The position numbers and the translations under genes are program-made. From NCBI GenBank assembly GCA_014529385.2, contig CM043960.1, positions 37,460,781 to 37,524,780 on the forward strand: 64,000 nt of DNA, given 5' to 3'. Of the stretch, positions 48,151 to 58,716 are shown piece after piece (the first letter of the stretch is position 1; every line of letters begins with the position of its first letter). A model generated the notes under the pieces. That model searched no databases, was not told the origin of the DNA, and saw nothing but the letters and a program-made list of their open reading frames with translations. This stretch comes from Adiantum capillus-veneris. Its lineage: Eukaryota; Streptophyta; Polypodiopsida; Polypodiales; Pteridaceae.

Positions 48151-49210
48151 ATGGCTTCTTCTTCAAAAAAGGAGGAGTACTTCATTTGCAAGTTCGATGG
48201 CAGCAACTTCACCATCATGTGGAAAGAGCGCATGAAAGATGTTTTGAAAAACAAAGGCCTATCAGAACCGTTGAAAGAGCGTGATGAGGACGATGACTAT
48301 ATGCAAGCTCAGTGGGAACTTTTGGATACGAGAGCCATGGCTATGATACGTCTACATCTTCACTATCATAGGGAAGACAACAACCAAGAAACTTTGGGAT
48401 GGCTTATGTTCAGCATGGGAGACAAAAAGTGCATCCAACAAATTTTTTATCATGAGAAAAATTATGAATCTCAACATGAAAGAAGGTAGTACAGTTTCTG
48501 GTCACTTCAATGAGTTCAACTCCTTGTCCAGTCAGTTGACATCTCAGGGCTTTAAGGAGTTTGACGACAAACTCAAGTCTATATTCTTGTTATGCTCTCT
48601 ACCCAGTTCATGGGATATCTTTTGCACAGCCATTATCAATTTGGCTCCGAATGAAAAGTTACTATTCAATGATGTCACAAATGCATTTCTCACTAAAGAA
48701 ATTTGACGTAAATCTCTCGACGATGCTAGTCATGTAGATGCATATACGACTGGCAATTCAACAAAGGCAAGAGGCCGTGACAGGAATAAATACAAAAGCA
48801 AAAGTACAGATAAAAATCCTCGTAGTCCTAGCAGACACAGGAACTCAAGTAGAGACCATAGTGCCAAAAATGTCGAGTGTTACTATTGCCATAAGAAGGG
48901 CCATTACAAAAAGGATTGTCACAGTTTCCTAAGAGATCAAAAACACATGCAAAAAGATAATTTTGGCAAAGGCAAAAGTACGATAAAGATTGAGGAGCTC
49001 AATGTGGTTGAGTCTCCCATACCTACCATTGGAGTCGAGGATGCTCCTCCTCCAGTGATGCACATTATGCCAACAGAAATTCATGCAGAGATGACAGTAG
49101 ATCCCTCAGATGTTCTCATTTTCACTTTAGATTTCATGCACAGTGATTTGTGTGGCCCAATGCCACATAAAACTCTAGGGGGGGCAATCACTTTCTTGGT
49201 ATGCAAATAA
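48151..49210 (+). pseudogene. gag: copia F Gag fused to integrase scrap
   Basis: The ATG at 48151 opens MASSSKKEEYFICKFDGSNF, the usual copia Gag start. A frameshift near 48470 leads into NMKEGSTVSGHFNEFNSLSS and FLLCSLPSSWDIF. TGA at 48704-48706 interrupts without frame change. The zinc knuckle CYYCHKKGHYKKDC lies at 48878-48919. After the post-knuckle linker the sequence jumps near 49130 directly to the integrase motif FMHSDLCGPMPHKTLGGA, so protease and zinc region are deleted. The frame closes at 49210. Confidence 0.88.
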
Positions 49211-49711
49211 AGAGACACAGGCAACGTGGAATTCTTGAATTATCTCAGGAAAATTACATCCACAAAGTCTTGCAACGTTTTAGTATGCAGGGGGGGAAGT
49301 TACTGAGTACCCCAATGCAAGCATACTCCAAACTTAGCAAGGAATATTCTCCCATGACAATTGCTGAGAAAGAGGAAATGGCAAAAGTGTCATATTATTC
49401 AGCGGTTGGCAGTTTGGTGTACGCTATGGTAGCCACAAGACCAGACATAGCACTTCTAGTGGGAGTGGTTAGTAGGTACATGGAAAACCCTGGCAAGAAG
49501 CATTGGGAAGCAGTGAAGAAAATCCTCAAATACTTGGAAGGATATATCTAGCAAGTGTTTATGTTTTAGAAATAGCGATGCATCAATTATAGGTTACACG
49601 GATGCGGATAATGCGGGCTGCATGGATCGTAGAAAGATCCACATTTGGCTATGTGTTCATGTTTGTTGGAGAAGCTATCTCTTGGAGATCGTGTCTCCAA
49701 GACTGCACGTG

Positions 49712-49717
<6 letters not shown>
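49186..49717 (+). pseudogene. pol: copia F RT end and RNase H start, truncated at GA array
   Basis: Starts at a second deletion joint (FLGMQIKRHRQRGILELSQE) and runs through SYYSAVGSLVYAMVATRPDI and NPGKKHWEAVKKILKYLEG. RNase H follows with frameshifts (GYTDADNAGCMDRR, EAISWRSCLQDCT). It stops at the GA microsatellite at 49718. The YVDD region and most of integrase are missing. Confidence 0.88.

Positions 49718-49768
<51 letters not shown>
49718..49768. repeat. GA microsatellite at break point of copia F
   Basis: Pure GA run beginning immediately after the last recognisable RNase H residues of F. Confidence 0.95.
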
Positions 49769-49772
<4 letters not shown>

Positions 49773-50190
49773 TTTCCTACTTGGTAGTAAACAACCTCAA
49801 AAAGACCTCTATGATCTATCCAAATCTCTTCTTCTTTTTTTCTTCTTCTACTCGGAGATCAATAGCTTGGGAAAGGCATTCAAATGTTGGCAGCAAAATA
49901 ATGAAAATGAGAACACCTTTGCATATAGAATTTTGGGAGTGTAGCAAGCAATACCAAAGCTCCTCTATTTTGCCAAGGTCCAAGTGTATAATCTCAAATT
50001 TGGCTCTTGCAGCACCCAATATTTGTGAAGGCTCCAAACATCTATTTTGCATGAGCAAACACATTCACAGTAGGTAGATTGCCAATCCTCAACCTCATCT
50101 ATACTGCCACGACTGGGAAGATATATCCAATACTCACTGTCATCAAAGCCACCTGCGGGTAAGTTTGATCCATCCCCTGCGATCAATTTT
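49769..50190. other. anonymous DNA, no gene recognised
   Basis: Short open stretches on both strands without motifs. Confidence 0.45.
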
Positions 50191-50312
50191 CATGCACTAT
50201 GTCCAAGAAGCCCTCGGCCAGGAAACTCTAGGTCGTTTTTGGTGGATGCAAATTGAGGGTCTCTCTCCATATGCAATCATTTATGCTTGCATCTTGAGGG
50301 CATGTGGCACTA
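50191..50312 (+). pseudogene. fragment of a pentatricopeptide repeat (PPR) gene
   Basis: About one PPR unit: YVQEALGQETLGRFWWMQIE, then GLSPYAIIYACILRACGTT. The pattern A(L)..F..M..EG(L/I)SP.A(V/I).(Y/F)..IL.AC is diagnostic for plant PPR proteins, which bind organelle RNA. No start, no neighbouring repeats and no organelle signal are visible, so it is a scrap. The frame continues to TAG at about 50414 through CPICMPNVVHVKKHKICFKN. It lies about 130 bp upstream of Helitron-type sequence, which suggests capture. Confidence 0.7.
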
Positions 50313-50757
50313 CACAAGATGTTCATAGAAAATGCCCCATTTGTATGCCAAATGTGGTGCATGTCAAAAAGCACAAAATATGCTTCAAGAACTTCTTGTC
50401 TGTCGAAACATGTTAGTCGGGGGATCTTGATAAAGAAGCATTGTGGGGTCTACGCAAAAGGGCAAGGCGAGCAAGATCTGAAGACGTTGAGTTTTCTACC
50501 AAAAACAATATTGCAAGCAAAGAGATTTGCTCATCATTAGCACATATCAAAGCTTTGATAGAAATTAATAATATACTTGGACTACATGAAAAAAGTTCGA
50601 AAGATTTTTCAGAAACATTTAGGAACTACTCTTATAGCATCAATGATAAAATATTTTTAAATGTTAGCGATCACGTTAAGATATAAATTAAAACTTCTAA
50701 ACTATTGTAAACTTCTCATGTTCAACCATATATAAACATTAATTTGTATAAACAGGG

Positions 50758-52333
50758 ATGTCCATACCTATAAAAAATGAAGCATCCTTATATACAGATA
50801 GCTTATTACAAGAAGAAATAAGCTTTGAAAAATCTCTTAAAGAAGCAATGGCAAATGAAATGGAGAAAAATCTAAATATTTGTCAACAAAATGCATACAA
50901 AAACATAATGGAATCCATTTCACAAGAAGAATCAAAGATTCTTTTTTTTAGATGGTCCTGGTGAGACTGGAAAAACATATTTATACAACTGTATTTTGAA
51001 ACGGCTGCGAGGGTATGAAAAATTTTCATTGGCTTGTGCTTCATCTGGAATTGCAACATTACTATTGTCAAAAGGAAGAACGGCTCATTCGCATTTCAAA
51101 ATTCCATTGGATTTGACTCCAACAAGTACTTGCAATATAAAAATTAATAGTGCACTAGCAAACTTGATTCAAAAGACAAGTTTAATTATCTGGGATGAAG
51201 CTCCAATGACTCATAGATTTGCATTTGAAGCACTTGATAGGACTTTTAAAGATTTGATGTCAAGTAACAAACCTTTCGTCAGGGGAAAGACTATTCTTTT
51301 AGGTAGAGATTTTTGACAATTATTGCCAAATGTACCAAAAGGAAGTAGAACACATATTGTCAATGCATCACTATGCAGATCTCCATTATGGAATAATATA
51401 GAGATTCTAAAGGTAACAGAAAACATGAGGTTAAAGCAAGATACCAATTTGCAAAATAAACGATATGCAGAATGGATTCTTGTTATTGGTAATGGAAAAA
51501 TAGACAACATTGATCAATCAACAATTAGAATTGATGAAAAAATGTTGATTGAAAAAAATGATCAATGAAAGCTAATTTCTTGGTTATACAAAGGCAAAAA
51601 TAATATTCAAATGGTTTAAAACATTATCATTAAAAAAACAATACTCATAAAATCAATTACATAACAATCATTCTTTTTTTTCAAATAGGTGTAAATAATG
51701 TAGAAATTTTTCAAGAGTTCTTCAAGCAAAGAGCTATTTATGCACCAAGAAATGATGAAGTTCATAAAGTAAATTTGATGTCTATGGATTTCATAAAAGG
51801 AGATATAATGGAATATCTTAGTACAGATTCAATATCGAAACAAAATGAGAATACAAACCTTATCATATTGAGTATCTGAATAGCTTAATTCTTGGAGAAG
51901 GATATCCATCTCATAAACTGCATTTGGAAAAGAATTCACCTATAATATTATTGAGAAATATAAATCTCCGAAGAGGTTTATGCAATGGAACGCGCATGAT
52001 TTATAAAAATTCTTCAAAAGAGTTAATGAAGTTGAAATCATTACAAGAACTCACATTGGAAACAAAGTTTTTTTACCAAGAATAACGTTCATTTCAAATT
52101 CAATGACTTTATCTTTTAAAATGAGAAGAAGGCAATTTCCTATACAACTGGCTTTTGCAATGACGACAAATAAATCCCAAGGACAAAGTATATCAAAGTT
52201 GGGAATATATTTATCAACACCAGTATTTAGCTATGGACAACTATATGTCGCATTATCAAGAGAAATTTCTTCAAAATCCGTAAAAATTTGCTTGGGAGTT
52301 GACCAAAAACGACACAACCAATGTTGTCTATGA
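50758..52333 (+). pseudogene. Helitron PIF1-like DNA helicase, broken
   Basis: A helicase that would unwind DNA during rolling-circle transposition. Open pieces 50758-50964, 50996-51316, 51317-51568, about 51690-52090 and 52103-52333 carry the motifs in order. These are Walker A DGPGETGKTYLYN (Glu where most have Gly), ACASSGIATLLL, Walker B LIIWDEAPM, motif LLGRDF-stop-Q (TGA 51314-51316, where families have GGDFRQ), LKVTENMRLKQD, AIYAPRNDEVHKVN, GLCNGTRMIYKNS and FPIQLAFAMTTNKSQGQSIS with YGQLYVALSRE. A slip in the poly-T run near 50943 and several other frameshifts break it. An AT-rich stretch 51590-51687 ending CAAATAG may be an intron. Confidence 0.88.
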
Positions 52334-52813
52334 AGAAATATTAGAGTTAACAAATAAACAAAACTAAAAGAGGTATAATTTTTTTTATCCATTCAAAATA
52401 AAAAAATATTAAATATATTAAACAACAAAATAGCAAAATAAAAATTGAACATAAATGACATTAAAAGAAATTTCATGAATTGTATGCTAATTTCAATCAA
52501 TGTTAATAGGGAATGAGCTACAGATTGTCAAGCTCAAATTTCAATGAATCGTGAATCGAGATGAAGAGCATAAAGCAATCATTTGCACCAAGAAAAAATT
52601 ACCTATACTTGCAAGTAGAAGACATGGCATTATGTAAAAATTGAATATAAAAGAGCAATTCATCGCGATACATATACTTGAAAGTTGTTCTTTATTTATG
52701 TAGTTTTGTAGTGCTACATGTATGTCAAATTTTCCTGCTTTTGGAAGCACAACATAACTCATTATTTAACAAACATTGTATACATTATCTTCTATTAATG
52801 TTCCTTCTACCAT

Positions 52814-52842
52814 CCCGTCTTGAAGATGGGTTTACACACTAG
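52814..52842 (+). other. Helitron 3' terminus: hairpin and CTAG
   Basis: CCCGTCTTGAAGATGGG can fold into an 8-bp stem with one G-T pair. It is followed by TTTACACA and CTAG, then T. Hairpin plus CTRR/T is the defining 3' end of Helitrons. Confidence 0.85.
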
Positions 52843-54444
52843 TACATAATTACTAAGAGAGGCTTAGTGCTTTTGAGTATGTGAGCAGTCAAGATGCAAT
52901 ATGAGTACGACGTGGGTAGTGGTATTCCTTTTCATGCATCCCAAAAGTTACCAAGTTTGAATTTGTTCACTTAGGGACGTGTGTGTGTGTGTGCGCGCGC
53001 GCACACGTTTCTATCACCCTGCCATCAGTACAAAATTTGTGGGGTTTGTTGAACCCTCTTGAACAACAGCTCGTGACGCTAAAACTTCTCTTGTTCGTGA
53101 CTATTGTTTTATTCGTGAGCAAAGAATATGGATACAAGCAACAATCTAGCTTCTTGTTAGGCATTCAAATCACAGAATGACAGGTATTGGGACTCATGTG
53201 GTAACAGGGTGCCCCGCGCTCTATGGAGGAGGGGCCTTTTTACAGACGAGAATTTGGAGTCGTTCTAGACTTCTGTCAAGCCTCTGGACACTGCCAGGTG
53301 AGTTGAGTCTGGACATGGTGACTACCACATCGCAATTGACTAACTGCAAGAATAATTCATCAGTCCACTACTTCTGTTATCATTTGCAATGAGCTCTCTT
53401 CATCATTTTGAAGGAAACCTTTAAAATTCAGGCCCATAGCAACGTAAAGCCAAGCAAGAAGAGCTGTGAAGAAGAGGTCATATTAAAACTGCAAACAGCA
53501 TGTCTCAAGTGAATCCGTCAAGAGTTCGGGCACAACACTCAACTGCTCTCCTCTAAAAGAAATCCCATGATTACAGATCTCAAGTCAGAGTTCTACGGCA
53601 CCAACTTCCTGGACAATGAGCCTATTAATGTACTGTTGACACATAATTGCACTTCCAACAGGAGCACCAGCTCACATCCAGTGACTACACAGCCATCTTG
53701 CTTATAGCTGAGATTCCAGTACATGTTGCTGCATACAATAAAATAAGCTCAACCTGCCTGTGACCTAAGAGGCTGACGAGCATAGAAGTGAGTCTTCTTG
53801 AGACACCAGACTACACACACACACACACACACAGCTACCACAACCCAAACAGATGCTTCCGCACACAGCATTTTCTTAAGATCCTGAGCCGCATGCTTCA
53901 CATTCAAGCCTAAGCCGCTTGAAAAGAATGTACAAAAGAATCATAACATAAGCTATTCACAGATTAGCAACCTGTGTATCACTTTATTTCTCCTTGCTCA
54001 GAATAACATAATCGACAGTTGCGTGCAATGGTTGTAGTAAGTGCATTGTAGGGAATTGTCATGGTTTTGTGCCACACTTTCTGCCTATGAAAAACTTTGC
54101 AAAGTTAACAAGTCGTGACTTTGGGCTGCCCCACTCATGTGTGCAGCTTTTGGTAATATCATTAGATCATTGGAGACTCTCCGAGACCTAACACTAGCTT
54201 GAAACTTGATCTTTGTGATATGGATATCCCCTTGTTAAATTTCAGATTCCTTGTAGCTACAAGAAGACCAGCAAACACTGTGGAGCAGGTAGATACATTG
54301 TCATTAAGACATTAGATATTCCTGATGTCCAACGTAGAGCTACAAGAAGAGAAGCAAACAGTTTGCATGAATAGATACTTTGTCATTTAAGTCAATATAT
54401 ACACTAAAAAGGAGACAAATTACAAGAATAAACTTGCTCCATAT
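52843..54444. other. anonymous DNA, no gene recognised
   Basis: A GT/GC/CA palindromic dinucleotide stretch at 52979-53006, a CA run at 53812-53833, and short ORFs without motifs (52983-53180, 53177-53392). It could include intron or 3' UTR of a minus-strand gene ending at 54445. Confidence 0.45.
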
Positions 54445-54840
54445 TCAGCTGGGCGGTCTTCTTAAATTCCTCCTAAAAACTGGATCAGGATGAGGAATGG
54501 GACCTGGTCTTATTCGAGGCGTGTATTGTGAATATGATGATGGCCAGGCATCCTGTACTCGGTTCCACTGCTCATCTGATTGTGTCTGTGGTCTTCTTGA
54601 TCTCCCCTGGTAAGAAGCCTCCGAATGAGGAGAAGGATCAGGTCCAAGTGGAGGCTTGTGCCTGAAAGATGGATAATATGTTGGCCCAGCATCCTGTACT
54701 CTGTTCCCCTGCAGATTTGGTTGTGCCCAATTTTGTGCATTGTATTGATTTGCGTCCTGATACCATAATATGTTACAAAGTGAAGCCGGAAGCAAGATAC
54801 TTCTTCTCATGAAACCAACAGGTAGTAATTCATTTTGCAT
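54445..54840 (-). CDS. hypothetical Pro/Arg/Gln-rich C-terminal exon with an internal repeat
   Basis: 131 open codons. The part after a possible splice acceptor TATCAG/GACGC near 54760 reads DANQYNAQNWAQPNLQGN and then two imperfect repeats of about 38 residues, NRVQDAGPTYYPSFRHKPPL and NRVQDAWPSSYSQYTPRIRP, each ending in RRP. It ends with stop TAA at 54463-54461 or nearby. Low-complexity P/R/Q repeats of this kind occur at the C-termini of plant nuclear and RNA-binding proteins. The family is not recognised and the exon call is inference. Confidence 0.35.
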   Translation of the reverse strand: MQNELLPVGFMRRSILLPASLCNILWYQDANQYNAQNWAQPNLQGNRVQDAGPTYYPSFRHKPPLGPDPSPHSEASYQGRSRRPQTQSDEQWNRVQDAWPSSYSQYTPRIRPGPIPHPDPVFRRNLRRPPS

Positions 54841-55009
54841 CCAGCCCTTATCTTACGACCAAAAGAACAAAAGAAAGAAACGACTGACTAAAAGGGGTAA
54901 CACCTCTTTTACTCTTCCAAGAACAACATCAAGACTGGCACAATCAAGACGTAAACTTAACCGCTAACTGAACATGAAACAAAGAAACCAACAACGCATA
55001 TTTTGAATG

Positions 55010-55256
55010 GTTGGCATCATATAAGAAATTCAAACCAATGAGTTCAGCTTCAATCACGCTTAGTGGTGAAGGGCAACAACTTTGAGAGCCACAATACAGC
55101 AAATCAAGAAACTAAAGAATAGGCAGGTTTTTTAAGCTTCCGTTTCCATCCGACTTATTAATCATTTCTAAACATTTAGAACAGAGGAAAGAAAAAATAA
55201 ATAAACCTACCGTGTGCAAAAGATAGAAATTATTAAACAATACGGTATTATAAAGT
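55010..55256. repeat. diverged tandem duplication, left copy
   Basis: Shares GAAATTCAAACCAAT.AGTT, GGTGAAGGGCAACAAC and TTATTAATCATTTCT with 56165-56400. The two copies are adjacent once the hAT-like element 55257-56100 is removed. Confidence 0.8.
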
Positions 55257-55870
55257 CAGGGTTGACACGCACAGTCCCGTACGAAGGGTACACGTACGAA
55301 GACGTGCAGTACTAATCGAACCAAAAAAAATTAGGCGTACGTTGACGTAACGTATGATACAAAAAAAAAATATATATATATATATATATATCATACATCT
55401 TTAGAGCCTACATGAGAGACTTCATTGCATCTTCCGCTGCCACCTTTGACACGGGAGTGAGGAGAGAACTTGAGAGTGATGAAGAGCTTGAAGGAGATGG
55501 GGAGTGGAGAGAACTTAAGAGTGATGGAGAGCTTGAAGGAGATGGATAGTGAGGAGAGTGATGGAGGGCTTAAAGAAGATGAAGGGAGGATCATGGAGAT
55601 GAAAGGAGCTTGATGGAATAATGGAGAGTTTAAAGGAGATGAAGGGAGCCTTGGTGCTGGACTCTTGAGGGGGTGGAGAGAGCTTGATGGAGATGAACTT
55701 TGAAGGGAGCTTGATGGAGTAGGGGGCTTGATGAATGGAGAGAGCTTGAGGGAGATAGGGGAGGTGGTAACTTGTGAGTTGATGGAGAAGAAGAGAGGGT
55801 GGGCAAGCCTTATATAGATTTTAGGGGGAGAGGGAGAGGTAGGTTAAAGGGAGATATAGGGAGAGAGGGA

Positions 55871-55907
<37 letters not shown>

Positions 55908-56100
55908 CCTACACTTCCAAAGCTCCCAAATGGCCATTCTCCCACCCCCAACATTCAAAAATGCAGCCGTTGGGCTCCTGTTCAAATGCGGTCAAACGTG
56001 CAATGGTCCCGAAAAAAAATGCCGTACGAGTCCCATACGGAACGTACGGTACAGTACGGAACGTACGAACTGTTCCGTACGCCGTACGAGGACAACCCTC
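55257..56100. mobile_element. hAT-like non-autonomous DNA transposon, 844 bp
   Basis: A perfect 8-bp target duplication TATAAAGT lies at 55249-55256 and 56101-56108. Termini are CAGGGTTG on the left and, inverted, GAGGGTTG on the right: a short hAT-type inverted repeat with a mismatched first base. Both subterminal regions carry many CGTACG or near-CGTACG palindromes, candidate transposase-binding sites. The interior has a TA run (about 55371-55391), G/A-rich repeats with AGAGCTTGA.GGAGATG (55440-55760) and a GA run (55877-55904). No transposase is encoded. Confidence 0.82.
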
Positions 56101-56164
56101 TATAAAGTAACGGAAGTATCACTTTCAACATCAGTCTCAAGGAGTCTCACTTCATGTTCGGATG

Positions 56165-56400
56165 GCACATACTGAAAATTCAAACCAATTAGTTGAGCTT
56201 TATTCATGCTTACTGGTGAAGGGCAACAACACAGGGAGCCATAATACCACAAAATCAGGGATTGAACTAACGAACAGGCGGGCCTTTTTTTAGCCCCCAC
56301 TTTCGTTTGAGTTATTAATCATTTCTGAGATTATATTAAAAAGAAAATACTGTGAGCAAAAGATAGTGAACTTCACCAATAACTGTGTGCTAGTAGCCTT
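56165..56400. repeat. diverged tandem duplication, right copy
   Basis: Second copy of 55010-55256. On the minus strand it has TTTGAATTTTCAG at about 56175, a splice-acceptor-like string followed by open sequence YVPSEHEVRLLETDVES. The left copy has lost the AG. Confidence 0.75.
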
Positions 56401-57013
56401 TTCCAAGTATGTCAAAACAAGATTGCAAGATTGCACAGTCAGATTTACTTGAACAAAGATGAGAAAATTTAGTGATTGAGGACCATTAACACCATATTCT
56501 CAAGAGAATTTTCCAAGGAATTATGACGCATACAAACAATTAAATAAGTAGGCACATTCGGCTGTAACATATTCGCATAAATATCTACTTTCAAAGGCGC
56601 TTGAGATACCTTTGGGTCTAGGACATTTGACAATCACTCTTTGAAGCATAGTGACAACCGTGGAATCAAAACATTGGGAACAGCCGTTTTCATGACTGAA
56701 TAGTCCTGTGGGATGGGCATTTCACAGAACACAAGCTTCCACTTCCATCATTCATACGTCCAAAAATGGTCATTCAAACTGCTAAGAATTCATGTACTAG
56801 TAAGCTCGAAAAATTCCTTGCGGTCTTCTCTGCCCAATATGATTAGAGATCAGGACTTTGAAAATAGGACAACCAAAAGAAATCCAATCGCAGAAGTGAC
56901 ACTTTCCCCATGTTCGTTTTTAAACCCCCAGCAGCATTGCCTTCTTTGAATGTTTCGGCTAAAGCCTTTTGATTGTCGTCGTCGGTTTCCGTAGGGTGGA
57001 TCATCAATTGGTT
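56401..57013. other. anonymous DNA, no gene recognised
   Basis: No supported ORF or repeat. Confidence 0.45.
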
Positions 57014-57256
57014 TCAGGAAGAGTGAATTTTTAACTTGAAATTGGGAGTGTGAGAATTTTGGCAAAAGTACTCTTTCAACTGTGGCCAAGTCTTGAGAGT
57101 AAAGGATTTGGCTATAAGGGCACTCCACCATTGTAGAGCATTTTCTTTAAGAAAACTAGCATTGCTTCTCCTCCCAGGTCGGGAGGAAAGCGGAAAGGAC
57201 AGACGAGTGCAGAAAGCGGAATCTGTACTCGCAGACTGGAAAAGAAGATGAACCAT
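57014..57256 (-). pseudogene. gag: gypsy Gag scrap
   Basis: A minus-strand segment ASFLKENALQWWSALIAKSF and TWPQLKEYFCQNSHTPNFKL matches the general Gag pattern (paired Trp, then TW..L...F). No zinc knuckle or LTR attached. It is opposite in strand to the protease relic at 57396, so the two are probably separate events or an inversion. Confidence 0.55.
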
Positions 57257-57395
57257 AGGACCACCAGAAGATAAACTTGAGAGTTACAGAGCAACAGCCG
57301 AGTGCAGAAGAAAAGGAAAGATGAAAGCAAAACTGGTACCACATTGCATGGGGACCGACCTAAATCAGATGAACAAAAGCATAAAACTTTGAAGC

Positions 57396-58157
57396 ACATG
57401 GGGCAAAGTGAAAGATCAAGAAGCCCTCATTTTCTTTGATAGAGGAGCCAAGACCAACTTCTTTTCACTTGAATTGGCGGCTTGACTTGGAATTACGCCC
57501 AACAAGCTAAGGCCACAGGCGGAGGCAATTCTAGCGGCACCAAGACGGGATGTTGCCATTACACTGATCATTGGAAAACTTTGTTTGCAATGTCAGGGGT
57601 GTTTAGGGCACGAGGACTTTTATATCATGCCTTTGGAAGGGTGTGATGTCCTCCGAGGAATCCCCTGGTACCACAAGAACAACGCCGAGGTTGACTATCA
57701 GGCTAAGAAAGCGACTTTGACAAATGAGAATAGCAAAGAGATTGTACTTGATGAAATCAACTTTTTCTTTACTCGATTTTCTTAAAAGAACTGAATAATA
57801 ATTGAAGGTCGAGTATGTTTGACCTTGAAAAGGAACAACAAGATTTTTTGCAATAGAGCCAGACTATTTCTCTGAAGGCGTACTAAGCGAGTTGCCTCAT
57901 ATCCTGAAGATCACATGATTGATTCCTGGTAGTACACCAACGAACCGGCCATCTTACAGAGTTAGCCGAGGCAAAAATAAAGAAACAATGAACCAGAACA
58001 GATTTCCACATTACGAGGATCGATGATATAATCGACAGACTTCAGAATTCTACTTGCGAAATTGATATGAAGAGTGGTTATCATCAGTTCTGAATTGCTC
58101 CTGGAGATGTCTACAAGACAACTTTCGGGACGACTTTTGGGATTTTTAGAGAGTTTT
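57396..58157 (+). pseudogene. pol: old gypsy I: protease and RT start, cut by gypsy G
   Basis: Protease-like ALIFFDRGAKTNFFSLELAA (Asp-Arg-Gly in place of Asp-Pro/Ser-Gly), then FYIMPLEGCDVLRGIPWYHK with the PL.GCD and G.PW pattern seen in gypsy G. The stop-rich RT onset includes LPHILKIT, YKTTFGTTFGIF and REFL. Collinear with G at low identity. It ends where the LTR of G starts at 58158. Confidence 0.75.
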
Positions 58158-58383
58158 TGTCACAAAAAGGGAGCGTACACGAGCACTTAGAAATCTGAAA
58201 ATATAATACTTTGCAAATATGAGAGAAGGGAGAAGATCGACACAGTATTGGGGACCAGAAGATGGGCTGGTCCCCCCCTGTTAAGAGTATTCTTTATTCA
58301 GGGAGAATTCTTATACAAGCATGAGAACCCGAGGAAACCCCTCCGTTCTGTAATCTTAGACCCGAAGGTCGTGCTTTCCCGTA

Positions 58384-58482
58384 AAGGGCTTGGGCACAAG
58401 GCCGTTCCTTCCCATAAGGGACTTAGGCGCAAAGCCGTACTTTCTCGTAAGGGACTTGGGCGTGAAGCCGTACTTCCTGTGA
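58384..58482. repeat. 33-bp minisatellite in LTR of G, three units plus partials
   Basis: Units of the form AGGGACTTGGGCG.AAAGCCGTACTT.C.CGTA. Because 33 is a multiple of three, all frames keep an 11-residue repeat, but there is no evidence that this is translated. Confidence 0.9.
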
Positions 58483-58707
58483 GGGGCTTTCCCGTGGACG
58501 GGAGATTCCTGCAAAACAAACCACACAAAGCAACAATTCTCAATGCGTATCAACACCTTATACCTGTCGCTCCTTGCTCGGAAAAGCGACCTCCGTACTC
58601 AATCGTCACACGAACACTCGCAATTTCCGTCGCCAACACTTGCTCCAGAATCCCAGCGCTGGCTCCTTTTGCTGCTTCCGGCATGTGAAAACTAGAACGC
58701 TAGCTAC

Positions 58708-58716
58708 CCTTTTATA
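58708..58716 (-). promoter_or_regulatory. TATA box in LTR of G
   Basis: The minus strand reads TATAAAAGG, about 740 bp into the LTR in the sense of transcription. The equivalent in the 5' LTR, outside the window, would drive G. Confidence 0.6.

Larger units (their letters stand above)
50441..52842 (+). mobile_element. Helitron 3' portion, decayed
   Basis: Contains a PIF1-type helicase relic in Helitron style and, 510 bp after its stop, a canonical Helitron 3' end: hairpin 52814-52830, eight bases, then CTAG at 52839-52842 followed by T. The 5' TC end and Rep domain were not found. The left limit is only where Helitron-like sequence is first visible (GLRKRARRARSEDVEFS, then ALIEINNILGL). Confidence 0.8.

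Noticed and set aside
52979-53006. GT/GC/CA stretch as a possible Z-DNA or regulatory site
   Set aside because: Alternating purine-pyrimidine runs are common here; nothing ties this one to a gene.
58248-58688. 146-codon plus-strand ORF with 11-residue repeats
   Set aside because: It is generated by the 33-bp minisatellite inside the LTR of G and is antisense to the element.
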